Source of the DNA: Dehalococcoidia bacterium
GTDB lineage: Bacteria; Chloroflexota; Dehalococcoidia; SZUA-161; SpSt-899
NCBI GenBank assembly: GCA_023271485.1
Contig: JALPXT010000014.1
Location: forward strand, 1-19,936
DNA length: 19,936 nt
Direction: 5' to 3'
This document shows, in pieces, positions 13,393 through 19,936 of the stretch. Position numbers and translations under genes: made by a program. Each line of letters opens with the position of its first letter. Position 1 is the first letter of the stretch. The notes under the pieces were generated by a model. It had not been told where the DNA came from and made no database searches. It worked only from the letters and a program-made list of their open reading frames with translations.

Positions 13393-16300
13393 GTGAAAGG
13401 GATAATCTGGATAATAGTGACAGTGATGCTCATTATAGCTCTGGTGGCGATGGCGCTCCCGCTGGGCGCTTCTGGGGGGACAATATACGCCGCTGCTTCT
13501 GCCGTATCGGAAATACGAATTGAGCAAACACCCGCAGCAAACGAGGTCCACTCTTACCAGCCTGTTCATATTTTCGCAAAGCTCAGTGAGCTGACTCAAA
13601 CTGCTCAATTGAAAGCATCCCTGGAGATAGACTTCAGCACCGAGAACTGGGGTGCTTTACCGCAACTTCCTGATGGCTTTGGTGTTGACTTGCAGATGCC
13701 CATGGTGCCACTCCCCTGGGCTGAAGGCTGGTATATGGCCAGTATCCCTCCTTTGCCCGCACAAAGCTTCTCTTTCCCCAGGCCCCTTGGTGAGGATGCG
13801 GTGCTTCATATTTCCTCCTCAGTTAGCTATAGGATTCTCGTTGATGGAGTACAGGCGGGGGAAACAAAAACCTACATCGTGCTTAAGGGGGAGGTGAGCC
13901 AGGAGCTCACGCCAATTATTTATACCTCTCCTTATTTTGATATCACTGACGCGGCTGATGTTTCGAAGATGATGGGGGTATTTGAAGAGACATTTGGTCT
14001 CGGACCAAAAGGATGGGCATTCCCGGATGATGAAGCGATGAAATGTCTCATCATCGCCTGGGATGATAAAGGGCTGGAAGGTATCACCAGCGTATCGTTT
14101 GAATATCAAGTGAAAGAAGGGGAGTGGAAGGCTGCCTCAGTGGCAGACCACCCTATAATGGCAACCATTAAAGGGATAGTTGATCATCTGAACCAGGCTT
14201 TAATCGAGGTGGAAGCTAAAGTTAGGGGGATCAAACCGGATTTCGAAATCGGAGACATCGAGGGTCCTCTATGGATAGGTAGTGTCGAGATACCCGCTCA
14301 AGAAGCCGGAACCTATGTTCGCTACAGGGCGGAGGCGACAGATGTGGATGGGAACTCCGCAACCTCTCCAATCGGCTTTTACCAGGTAGTAGACGATGAA
14401 AGCAAGACGCGGGTTCTTATCATTGATCCCCACGTCAGGATAAGAGTGCTTCAGGAAGGGGTTAAGGAATTAGCAAAAGTTGCAGCTCAGGCGAATGCTT
14501 ACCAGGTCCCTGAAGACATTGTAGTTGACCTTGAAAAGGCAGAAAGAGTAGCGCAGATTGTAAACGATTATGGTATTACGCCTTTTCACCACTGGCAACA
14601 CCTGGGCAAACATTATGACCTCTATATCGCCTACCCTAGCGATAATCTGCCCGACCTGCTAAGAGGGTTTGAGCCTGACACTATCCTGTTGAGCAACCTG
14701 TATTTGGGAAAAGACACTGTGCTCTTCAATTGGGATCTTGCTGAGTTGGGCGTCCTTGATGAGCTTATCCAATACGTTAAGACTAATAACACCGGAGTAA
14801 TTGCCACACATGGCACGCTGAGCGATTGGAGGGTGTGGGCTAGCCCAGAGGAGCAATACAAGATCGGGGCAAGGGGACATGTGGGAGAGGAGATGCCTCA
14901 TGATTTAAGCCCTATGGATGAAAGAACGGTCGCTGCACTTCTAGGGATGCCTCACCTTTCTATCTGGCAGTTTGCCAGAGATACGGTAGCGGAGGCGCTT
15001 TACGAAGCTTATCCAGCAGTTGGGATATTAGCTGGCTCTATACCCTTGCAGGTTCCTTATATTCCCTTTGATGGCTCCATCGGGGTAACGCCCGAAGGTC
15101 GAGGCTCCCCCATCCTTGAAGGTCTTCCTGATCAGTTTGTAATTGAGATACCAATGCCTGAGGAGCTTCAAGATATAGGCGTTAAGTCGTTCACCCAGAT
15201 CGGCTGGCAACTGGCCCTTCCCCAATCCATAGCCTATGCTGCCTGGAAGGCAGCGGAGGAGGCAAAACCTGAAGCGCAGAAGATCTATCAAAGATTGAAT
15301 CGGCTTATAGAGCAAGCTACCGGAAATCAAATCAGCAAATTAAACATATCAGATAGTCTGGATTGGGGACTGGAGAGCTTTTACAATTCAATATCCTCAG
15401 CTACTATCTCGCCGGAAGGTCTTGATATCAAACTCTCCATCCCCGGAATTGAAGGCGACGTTGAGCAAAAATTAGAAATAAACTTGGATAAGCTCCTTCA
15501 GCTTATTCCTTTGAGGCTTGTAGCTATGTCCGATGAAGGGCTTGCAGGCATCATCACCTATGATAAGTACTTTGATCCAGAAGGGTATCGTTCGGTCTTC
15601 TTCAGCCCTCGAATCGAGGCCAGCCCGAGCGAATATAGTGCTAGACTTCTAATCAATGCCGTGGAATGGACAGCCCAATGGCAACACCGCGACATTACTG
15701 AATTGCTCGGCGGACTTGTTCGAGTGCCCAGGGAGCAGGCGAGCATATTCCAGGAGCAGGTAAACCAGATAACGGGAGTGAGGGTATTCTCAGGGGGGCT
15801 GCTGCTAAATGAGCAAGGAAATACAATCATCGAGGTAGATGCAGGCGAGCTGAGTCATCTTAAACTACTGGTTGCCCATCCCACCACCGCCGGGATTGAG
15901 GTGAGGGTGAGTCAAGGGGAAGCACGGGTCCAGAGCAAGGTTAACCTGGATGAGCGTATTACCAGAGTGGTAATCAAGGTCAATGAACCCGGCACCCTAA
16001 AGATCGGGTTACAGGCTGCTGACCCAGACGTTTCCCTGAACCCGGCTTATGTAGAGGCGAAAGGTATTCTTGTGGGGGATGCCAACCGGGATGGCAGGGT
16101 AGATTCCGCTGACCTGGCCCTGGTAGCCAAGGCATTCAACACAAAACAGGGTGAGGTGAATTTTGATCCAGATGCGGACTTGAACCAGGACGACATCGTG
16201 GACATTTTCGATTTAGTGCTGGTGGGGAGGAACTACGGGAAGCCCGTAGACTCCTGGTATCTCACTCTAATTGAGCAAATTGATGTATCGGGAGCAAATA

Positions 16301-16428
16301 CCTACCGTATGGCAACGACTGGGGTGGTCAATGTCATTAGAGAGCAGACGCCGGAGGGCGCGGAATATACCTACTCCCCTCGGGATATAGCCGGAATGGT
16401 AGCCGGTCAAGAAGAGCGTAACCTTTGA
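13393..16428 (+). CDS. Large exported protein with type I dockerin
   Basis: The product is 1,011 residues from GTG 13393, chosen because GGGAGG (13379-13384) lies eight bases upstream and the first 35 residues form a signal peptide: one Lys, then a long Ile/Val/Leu core ending near GGTIYA. An in-frame ATG at 13342 would bury the signal. Residues about 30-330 look beta-rich. Around residue 337 RVLIIDPHV begins an alpha/beta region that also contains DTILLSNLYLG and NNTGVIATHGT, resembling class I amidotransferase-like folds without a recognisable catalytic triad. A dockerin spans about residues 892-955: DANRDGRVDSADLALVAKAF, then DLNQDDIVDIFDLVLVGRNYG. The second loop has Asp where Gly is usual. 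The frame ends 55 residues later, while the adjacent frame continues with plausible protein, so the gene is probably split by a frameshift. Confidence 0.8.
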   Translation: MKGIIWIIVTVMLIIALVAMALPLGASGGTIYAAASAVSEIRIEQTPAANEVHSYQPVHIFAKLSELTQTAQLKASLEIDFSTENWGALPQLPDGFGVDLQMPMVPLPWAEGWYMASIPPLPAQSFSFPRPLGEDAVLHISSSVSYRILVDGVQAGETKTYIVLKGEVSQELTPIIYTSPYFDITDAADVSKMMGVFEETFGLGPKGWAFPDDEAMKCLIIAWDDKGLEGITSVSFEYQVKEGEWKAASVADHPIMATIKGIVDHLNQALIEVEAKVRGIKPDFEIGDIEGPLWIGSVEIPAQEAGTYVRYRAEATDVDGNSATSPIGFYQVVDDESKTRVLIIDPHVRIRVLQEGVKELAKVAAQANAYQVPEDIVVDLEKAERVAQIVNDYGITPFHHWQHLGKHYDLYIAYPSDNLPDLLRGFEPDTILLSNLYLGKDTVLFNWDLAELGVLDELIQYVKTNNTGVIATHGTLSDWRVWASPEEQYKIGARGHVGEEMPHDLSPMDERTVAALLGMPHLSIWQFARDTVAEALYEAYPAVGILAGSIPLQVPYIPFDGSIGVTPEGRGSPILEGLPDQFVIEIPMPEELQDIGVKSFTQIGWQLALPQSIAYAAWKAAEEAKPEAQKIYQRLNRLIEQATGNQISKLNISDSLDWGLESFYNSISSATISPEGLDIKLSIPGIEGDVEQKLEINLDKLLQLIPLRLVAMSDEGLAGIITYDKYFDPEGYRSVFFSPRIEASPSEYSARLLINAVEWTAQWQHRDITELLGGLVRVPREQASIFQEQVNQITGVRVFSGGLLLNEQGNTIIEVDAGELSHLKLLVAHPTTAGIEVRVSQGEARVQSKVNLDERITRVVIKVNEPGTLKIGLQAADPDVSLNPAYVEAKGILVGDANRDGRVDSADLALVAKAFNTKQGEVNFDPDADLNQDDIVDIFDLVLVGRNYGKPVDSWYLTLIEQIDVSGANTYRMATTGVVNVIREQTPEGAEYTYSPRDIAGMVAGQEERNL
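16400..16428 (+). other. Probable +1 frameshift joining two open frames
   Basis: The upstream frame is open to the TGA at 16426-16428. The downstream frame is open from just after a TAG at 16400-16402, and its residues before any start codon (KKSVTFEIKSVFLPHGREL, then HVYYHSDSFTFYAFDEEGGH) look like real protein. The change of frame must fall in 16403-16425. One extra base in CAAGAAGAG would suffice: removing an A gives VAGQKSVTFEIKSVF. It may be a mutation, a sequencing error or, less likely, recoding. Confidence 0.7.
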
Positions 16429-16528
16429 AATAAAGTCCGTCTTCCTGCCTCATGGCCGAGAGCTTCGTCACGTATACTATCATTCAGATAGCTTCACCTT
16501 CTATGCCTTTGATGAGGAGGGAGGACAT

Positions 16529-17872
16529 GTGGAAGCAAGCTTTACCGGATTTACCACCCACGACCCAAAGGAAAATGTTGCGGTCCACATGTGTTGGAAT
16601 TTCGTGGCGACCCGGACCATGGCAGATGGGACAAGTGATACCTTTAATCACCTCATCGTATCCTACAAGAGTGACTCTTATGGCTTGCCCCAGGTACCGC
16701 TTGACATCTATGAATGGGCTACTCCCTTAGAAGATGTGGAGATGGTAGAGATTGTATCTGACCTCAACCCACCTCAGTGGGCTGCCCAGGCATTAGGTCT
16801 CTCCCGGATCGCCTGGACCGTAACCGAACTTAACACCGAACAAATTGCCAATCCGTTTCCTATTGTAGCTATTATCGCTGCGGTTGTAGTAGCCGATGTG
16901 ATAATAGAACTTTATAGCGACGTGTTCAACGACGGTCGTTTGGATGGTGATGGGTTCTCAATGTTTAAAGAAGGCGGCAGAGCAATTGCAGAGGCTGTTG
17001 GTGTTTCTGGGGACCGCGGCGCTTTTATTGGTGGAGGTATAAGGCTCGGGCTTGGTCTTGCTACAGGAGCAGGTCCCTTGAAGCTAGCGAAGAAGCTGGG
17101 TATAACCGCGGCTACCCTCGCAACGAAGAAAGCAGTCCAGGTAGCTACGGTTGCTGGTGACATCGGCTCGCTGGTTGATGCAACTAGTTTTACCATCGAG
17201 GGGACGAGAAAAATAATAGAAGAGCAAAAAGCACAGCCACTGGTCAACCAGCCACCAGTTGCTCGCGCCGGCGCTGATCAGACAGTCTATACCGGCACCC
17301 TGGTTACCCTGGATGGCTCAGCAAGCCACGATCCCGAGGGAGGGCTTTTGTCTTTCCAGTGGACTCAAATTGCTGGAGCAACGGTCGCCCTGTCTGACTC
17401 CTCAGCACGCAGGCCAACGTTTACGCCCACGGTAGCCGGTTCCTACACCTTCGCGCTGGAGGTATCCGATGGAGAGCTGGTGGGGGTTGATTTTGTTGTT
17501 ATCACGGCTAAGCCCTATGAGCTCGAAGAGAACCAGGTAGTAACCTTCCCCGACCGCGATCTTGAGGCGGCAATCCGTGATGCGCTGGGAATAGACTCTG
17601 ATGTAGACATTTACCGTTCCGACCTTGAAACGCTCACCGAGCTTAACGCCTCAGGTAGAGCCGTCTCGGACCTCACCGGACTGGAATACGCTGTCAACCT
17701 GATCCGGCTACCCCTCGCCGTGAACCAGATAACCGACATCTCTCCCCTGGTGCAGAACGAGGGTCTCTCTAGAACAGATGAGATCGACCTCCGGGGGAAT
17801 CCTTTGAGTGAAGAGTCCCTCAATACTTATATCCCCGAACTCAGGGCGAGGGGCGTGAGAGTGATTCATTGA
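16529..17872 (+). CDS. PKD-like and LRR C-terminal part of a surface protein
   Basis: Listed from GTG 16529, the first usual start in this frame, giving 447 residues, but coding character runs back to 16403 and no ribosome site suits GTG. It is most likely the continuation of the preceding gene. A hydrophobic segment (IVAIIAAVVVADVII) lies near residues 112-126 and a Gly/Ala-rich region follows. Residue 240 onward (NQPPVARAGADQTVYTG, then SWDP-like SASHDPEGG and SYTFALEVSDG) is a PKD/REJ-type beta-sandwich common in bacterial surface proteins. From residue 337 an internalin-like leucine-rich module begins: FPDRDLEAAIRDALG, DLTGLEYAVNL, NQITDISPL, NPLSEESLNTYIPELRARGV. Only about one central repeat remains, fewer than usual. 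As an independent gene it would have no signal peptide. Confidence 0.65.
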   Translation: MEASFTGFTTHDPKENVAVHMCWNFVATRTMADGTSDTFNHLIVSYKSDSYGLPQVPLDIYEWATPLEDVEMVEIVSDLNPPQWAAQALGLSRIAWTVTELNTEQIANPFPIVAIIAAVVVADVIIELYSDVFNDGRLDGDGFSMFKEGGRAIAEAVGVSGDRGAFIGGGIRLGLGLATGAGPLKLAKKLGITAATLATKKAVQVATVAGDIGSLVDATSFTIEGTRKIIEEQKAQPLVNQPPVARAGADQTVYTGTLVTLDGSASHDPEGGLLSFQWTQIAGATVALSDSSARRPTFTPTVAGSYTFALEVSDGELVGVDFVVITAKPYELEENQVVTFPDRDLEAAIRDALGIDSDVDIYRSDLETLTELNASGRAVSDLTGLEYAVNLIRLPLAVNQITDISPLVQNEGLSRTDEIDLRGNPLSEESLNTYIPELRARGVRVIH

Positions 17873-17967
17873 CACACCATTCATGTTGGGCGGCACGCTG
17901 CTCTACTATATGAAGCTCGTTTCGTAGTCGCCGTGGCATAGGGAGCGTAAAAAATGGGAGCCCTCAC

Positions 17968-18114
17968 ATGGATATTAACCGACCTGATGGAAGTAAAGAT
18001 ACAAGGTATATTCGTGGGCTTGATATGAGAGAGTCCCTTACTTACGCGCTTAATGTTGTAGGCGAGCATTGGGAACTTTACAGGGAGCAGTATGAAAGGG
18101 GGCTGAGAAAATGA
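17968..18114 (+). CDS. Small 48-residue protein coupled to a DUF5647-like gene
   Basis: A short gene: ATG 17968 has GGGAG (17956-17960) seven bases upstream. The stop overlaps the next start as ATGA (18111-18114). The product is charged and helical: MDINRPDGSKDTRYIRGLDM, then SLTYALNVVGEHWELYREQYERGLRK. The composition looks like a real protein, and the ribosome site and overlap support translation. I do not recognise a named family. The organisation resembles small toxin-antitoxin or regulator pairs, but there is no direct evidence of that role. Confidence 0.7.
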   Translation: MDINRPDGSKDTRYIRGLDMRESLTYALNVVGEHWELYREQYERGLRK

Positions 18115-18383
18115 ATCGAGAGGAACACTTCAGGCGAAATAACGACCTTTTTAAATTGTTTATGGAGCAGATATTCTTCTTCCCGGAATTTAGCGAAGGG
18201 ATCCCTGAGGATAGCGAATTGATTTTCCTTCCTGAGTATGACCCTGAACTATATAGGGCAAATCTTGATTTAGCCAGGCAAGCCCAAGCTGAGGATAAGC
18301 GAGTTATCCATATCAAAGTAAGCTTAATTCCTGAAGTTAGAACTGTTTTTGTGCCTAAAATGGAACTGGTGAAACCAATCTAA
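18111..18383 (+). CDS. DUF5647-like small protein
   Basis: The 90-residue protein MNREEHFRRNNDLFKLFMEQ, then FFPEFSEGIPEDSELIFLPEYDPELYRANLDLARQ, with a C-terminal strand-rich part, resembles DUF5647, an uncharacterised small family with a FPE..IP..a.iiFlP..DPEL core. I call this from memory of the pattern. It has no export signal. Its start overlaps the stop of the 48-residue gene, so the two are made together and may act as a pair. Confidence 0.65.
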   Translation: MNREEHFRRNNDLFKLFMEQIFFFPEFSEGIPEDSELIFLPEYDPELYRANLDLARQAQAEDKRVIHIKVSLIPEVRTVFVPKMELVKPI

Positions 18384-18399
18384 GAGAGTCTCTGGTGTG

Positions 18400-18488
18400 G
18401 CAAATTTATAGTAAGTATCCATTTTTGTGCCGGGCGAACTCGAGAATCGCAGATATTTCACCGCTCGGCAGATTGCCCATAAATTTGC
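18400..18488. repeat. Spaced inverted repeat before the lipoprotein gene
   Basis: GCAAATTTAT (18400-18409) and ATAAATTTGC (18479-18488) are perfect 10-base reverse complements 69 bases apart. Between them GCCGGGCG-like and CGCTCGGC-like arms could form an inner stem. This fills most of the 148-base spacer. It could be an end-to-end fold of a small mobile repeat or an operator pair; nothing decides. Confidence 0.4.
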
Positions 18489-18531
18489 AGATCTGGAGTG
18501 AGCATAGTGGACTTAGCGGAAAGGGGAAGAC

Positions 18532-18954
18532 ATGAAGACAAAGCACAATGTTGTAAGTACGGATGCCCCGGTGTGGTTTATTCTCTCACTATTTTTGATA
18601 GCTATGGCAGCCGGGTGTCCCGGGCCGCCCACGCCGGCGGAGCCGGATGAGCCTCAAAGGGCGGTTCCGGTGGTGCCCAACGACAGCGTCGTGGCAGCTC
18701 AAATCGTTTCCATCAAGTCTGTTACAGGTGTTTTTCCTTGGGAGGTGGAGCTTCATCTGAGGGATTCGCAGGATGTTCCCGGCTATGCGAACCTGACCAA
18801 GAAAAGGGTGGGACAGACCTTAACCGCAAGAACCAGGGAAGATATGGCGCCATACCAGGCGGAAGACTCGATCACCGGGAACCTCAGTCTGGCAGGGGAC
18901 GAAAAGGGCACCTTCTTCCATCTCTCGAACGTCTCTAAGAAAGAGGAGGGGTAA
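18532..18954 (+). CDS. Small predicted lipoprotein
   Basis: A 140-residue exported protein. A hydrophobic segment (VWFILSLFLIAMAA) is followed by GC at residues 28-29, giving a lipobox AAGC, and then a Pro-rich linker (PGPPTPAEPDEP). The mature part, from VVAAQIVSIKSVTGVFPWEVELHLRD to the end, looks like one small beta domain, perhaps OB-like; I do not recognise a family. AAGGGGAAG just before ATG 18532 serves as ribosome site. The N-terminal region before the hydrophobic core is long (about 14 residues) for a lipoprotein. It sits upstream of a secreted protease, so both may act at the cell surface, but a repeat-filled spacer separates them. Confidence 0.65.
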   Translation: MKTKHNVVSTDAPVWFILSLFLIAMAAGCPGPPTPAEPDEPQRAVPVVPNDSVVAAQIVSIKSVTGVFPWEVELHLRDSQDVPGYANLTKKRVGQTLTARTREDMAPYQAEDSITGNLSLAGDEKGTFFHLSNVSKKEEG

Positions 18955-18960
18955 GTGCTC

Positions 18961-19052
18961 AGGTTGCCGGGTTCACGGTTCAAAATTCAAGGTTCAACGT
19001 TCAACGCTCACGGTTCACACATTACAGCTCACGCTACACGCTACGCGCTACC
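18961..19052. repeat. Degenerate short direct repeats
   Basis: This spacer is made of short related units: GTTCACGGTTCAA, then ATTCAAGGTTCAACGTTCAA, CGCTCACGGTTCAC, and finally CACGCTACACGCTACGCGCTA. The 15-mer GGGTTCACGGTTCAA (18969-18983) recurs at 5418-5432, and the core GTTCACGGTT at 12314-12323. No open frame or promoter is clear inside it. Confidence 0.75.
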
Positions 19053-19094
19053 CGCTATGATGAGGGGTAAGTATTTAGCCACGGAGGAACCGAG

Positions 19095-19936
19095 ATGAGG
19101 ATGAAATCTATTATCCACTGGGCAACATTCTGGTTTCTCATATTCAGCCTGGTGTTTCCGGCCCTGTCTCCGCGGCCTCCGGTCAGCGACAGCCCTCACT
19201 CTCTTATGCCATTCCACCCCGACCTGGTGGAAAAATGGCAAAAGAGCCCGGAGCAAGCCCCATCCTTCTCGCCTCCGCTGGCGGGCTTGAAGCAATCCCC
19301 CGGGTGGCCTGTCTTGCAGGCCGAGGGGACACTGAATGCCCTCCTATTGCTGGTGGATTTCGATGATAAACCCGCTTCGGTAGAAGCCGGCTATTTCGAT
19401 GACCTGGTTTTCGGGCCTTCACCCCCTTCTGTGCGTGATTATTTCCGCGAGGTGTCCTTCGGCAAGCTCGATATTGTCACCGTGAACCTCCCCAGCGCCT
19501 CGGACTGGTTCAGAGCTCCTGAGAGTTACGATTACTATGTGGACGGGAAAGGCGGTGGCGGCTCCTACCCCCGAAATGCCCAAAGGCTGGTAGAGGACCT
19601 GGTTGAACTGGCCGACCCGCTTATTGATTTTAGTGAGTATGACAACAACGGTGATGGCTATGTAGATATTCTGATGGTGGTTCATGCCGGAACCGGCAGG
19701 GAGGCTACAGGGGACAATAATGATATCCATTCCCATGCGTGGCATACCTCAAGGGATGTATCAGTGGATGGCGTTAAAGTGCATCATTATGCCATGATGC
19801 CGGAGTACTGGCCCACGGATTGGGCGCCTCTTCCGAATATGACGATCGGCGTTTTCGCCCACGAGCTGGGGCACATCTTTGGCCTTCCCGACCTTTATGA
19901 TACCGATGGATCCTCGCATGGGGTGGGCCGCTGGTG
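19095..19936 (+). CDS. M6-family secreted metalloprotease, N-terminal part
   Basis: Zinc metalloprotease of the M6 (immune inhibitor A-like) family, cut by the window end after 280 codons with no stop. GGAGG (19083-19087) lies seven bases before ATG 19095. A hydrophobic signal segment (residues 8-24) is followed by a propeptide-like region. The catalytic domain has LLLLVDFDDKPAS, SVRDYFREVSFGKLDI, a DNNGDGYVD loop at about 183-191 that could bind calcium, and HELGHIFGLPDLYD with HExxH at residues 256-260. These are the standard M6 landmarks in order. The catalytic domain should continue past the edge, where the family pattern is GxWxLM. Further domains, possibly a dockerin, cannot be seen. 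Confidence 0.9.
   Translation, partial: MRMKSIIHWATFWFLIFSLVFPALSPRPPVSDSPHSLMPFHPDLVEKWQKSPEQAPSFSPPLAGLKQSPGWPVLQAEGTLNALLLLVDFDDKPASVEAGYFDDLVFGPSPPSVRDYFREVSFGKLDIVTVNLPSASDWFRAPESYDYYVDGKGGGGSYPRNAQRLVEDLVELADPLIDFSEYDNNGDGYVDILMVVHAGTGREATGDNNDIHSHAWHTSRDVSVDGVKVHHYAMMPEYWPTDWAPLPNMTIGVFAHELGHIFGLPDLYDTDGSSHGVGRW

Noticed and set aside
19041..19295. Reverse-strand open frames across the protease start
   Set aside because: The forward frame has a ribosome site, a signal segment and M6 motifs; the reverse frames have nothing comparable.

Overview
The window reads as a chromosome segment of an uncultivated, mid-GC anaerobic bacterium, most likely Chloroflexota and perhaps class Dehalococcoidia. 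This is inferred from the ThrS without a TGS domain, the thrS-infC-rpmI-rplT-pheS order, dockerin and leucine-rich surface proteins, and intergenic spacers full of short degenerate repeats. No 16S rRNA or other decisive marker is present, so taxonomy is tentative. I saw no tRNA, rRNA, CRISPR array or intact insertion sequence. Every gene I could support is on the + strand.

Region 1 (1-9530) is housekeeping. An SbcD-type nuclease is followed at once by a metallo-beta-lactamase/beta-CASP (RNase J-like) protein. Next is a broken M55 D-aminopeptidase gene (dppA) that keeps its start and its C-terminal half but has lost the middle. The translation cluster follows: thrS, infC (apparently starting at a rare AUA codon), rpmI, rplT, pheS and hisS, then a MogA-type molybdopterin adenylyltransferase. 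hisS stands where pheT often lies, and pheT is not in the window. The end of hisS runs into a repeat-derived inverted repeat.

Region 2 (9514-13300) is accessory. It holds a DUF2293 protein and two fragments of Rpn/PD-(D/E)XK-like genes, with a C-terminal piece lying upstream of an N-terminal piece. A strong extended -10 promoter drives a gene whose coiled coil is built from 42-bp tandem repeats, six of them identical, followed by a nuclease-like C-terminal domain. A 26-bp-arm inverted repeat, a VapBC-type toxin-antitoxin pair and an orphan dockerin tail complete the region.

Region 3 (13300-19936) encodes exported or surface proteins. A protein of about 1,000 residues with a signal peptide and a type I dockerin appears to have been one gene with the next open frame, which carries a PKD-like domain and an internalin-like leucine-rich tail. 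A +1 frameshift between 16403 and 16425 separates them. Then come a translationally coupled pair of small proteins (48 and 90 residues, the second resembling DUF5647), a small lipoprotein, and the first 280 codons of an M6-family secreted metalloprotease cut by the window edge.

No single complete new system stands out. The best candidates for new biology are the coiled-coil/nuclease-like gene at 11124, the small coupled pair at 17968-18383, and the split surface protein with its nearby dockerin remnant. Several neighbouring genes (dppA, the Rpn-like fragments, the dockerin remnant, the split surface gene) are broken, which suggests active decay and repeat-mediated rearrangement.
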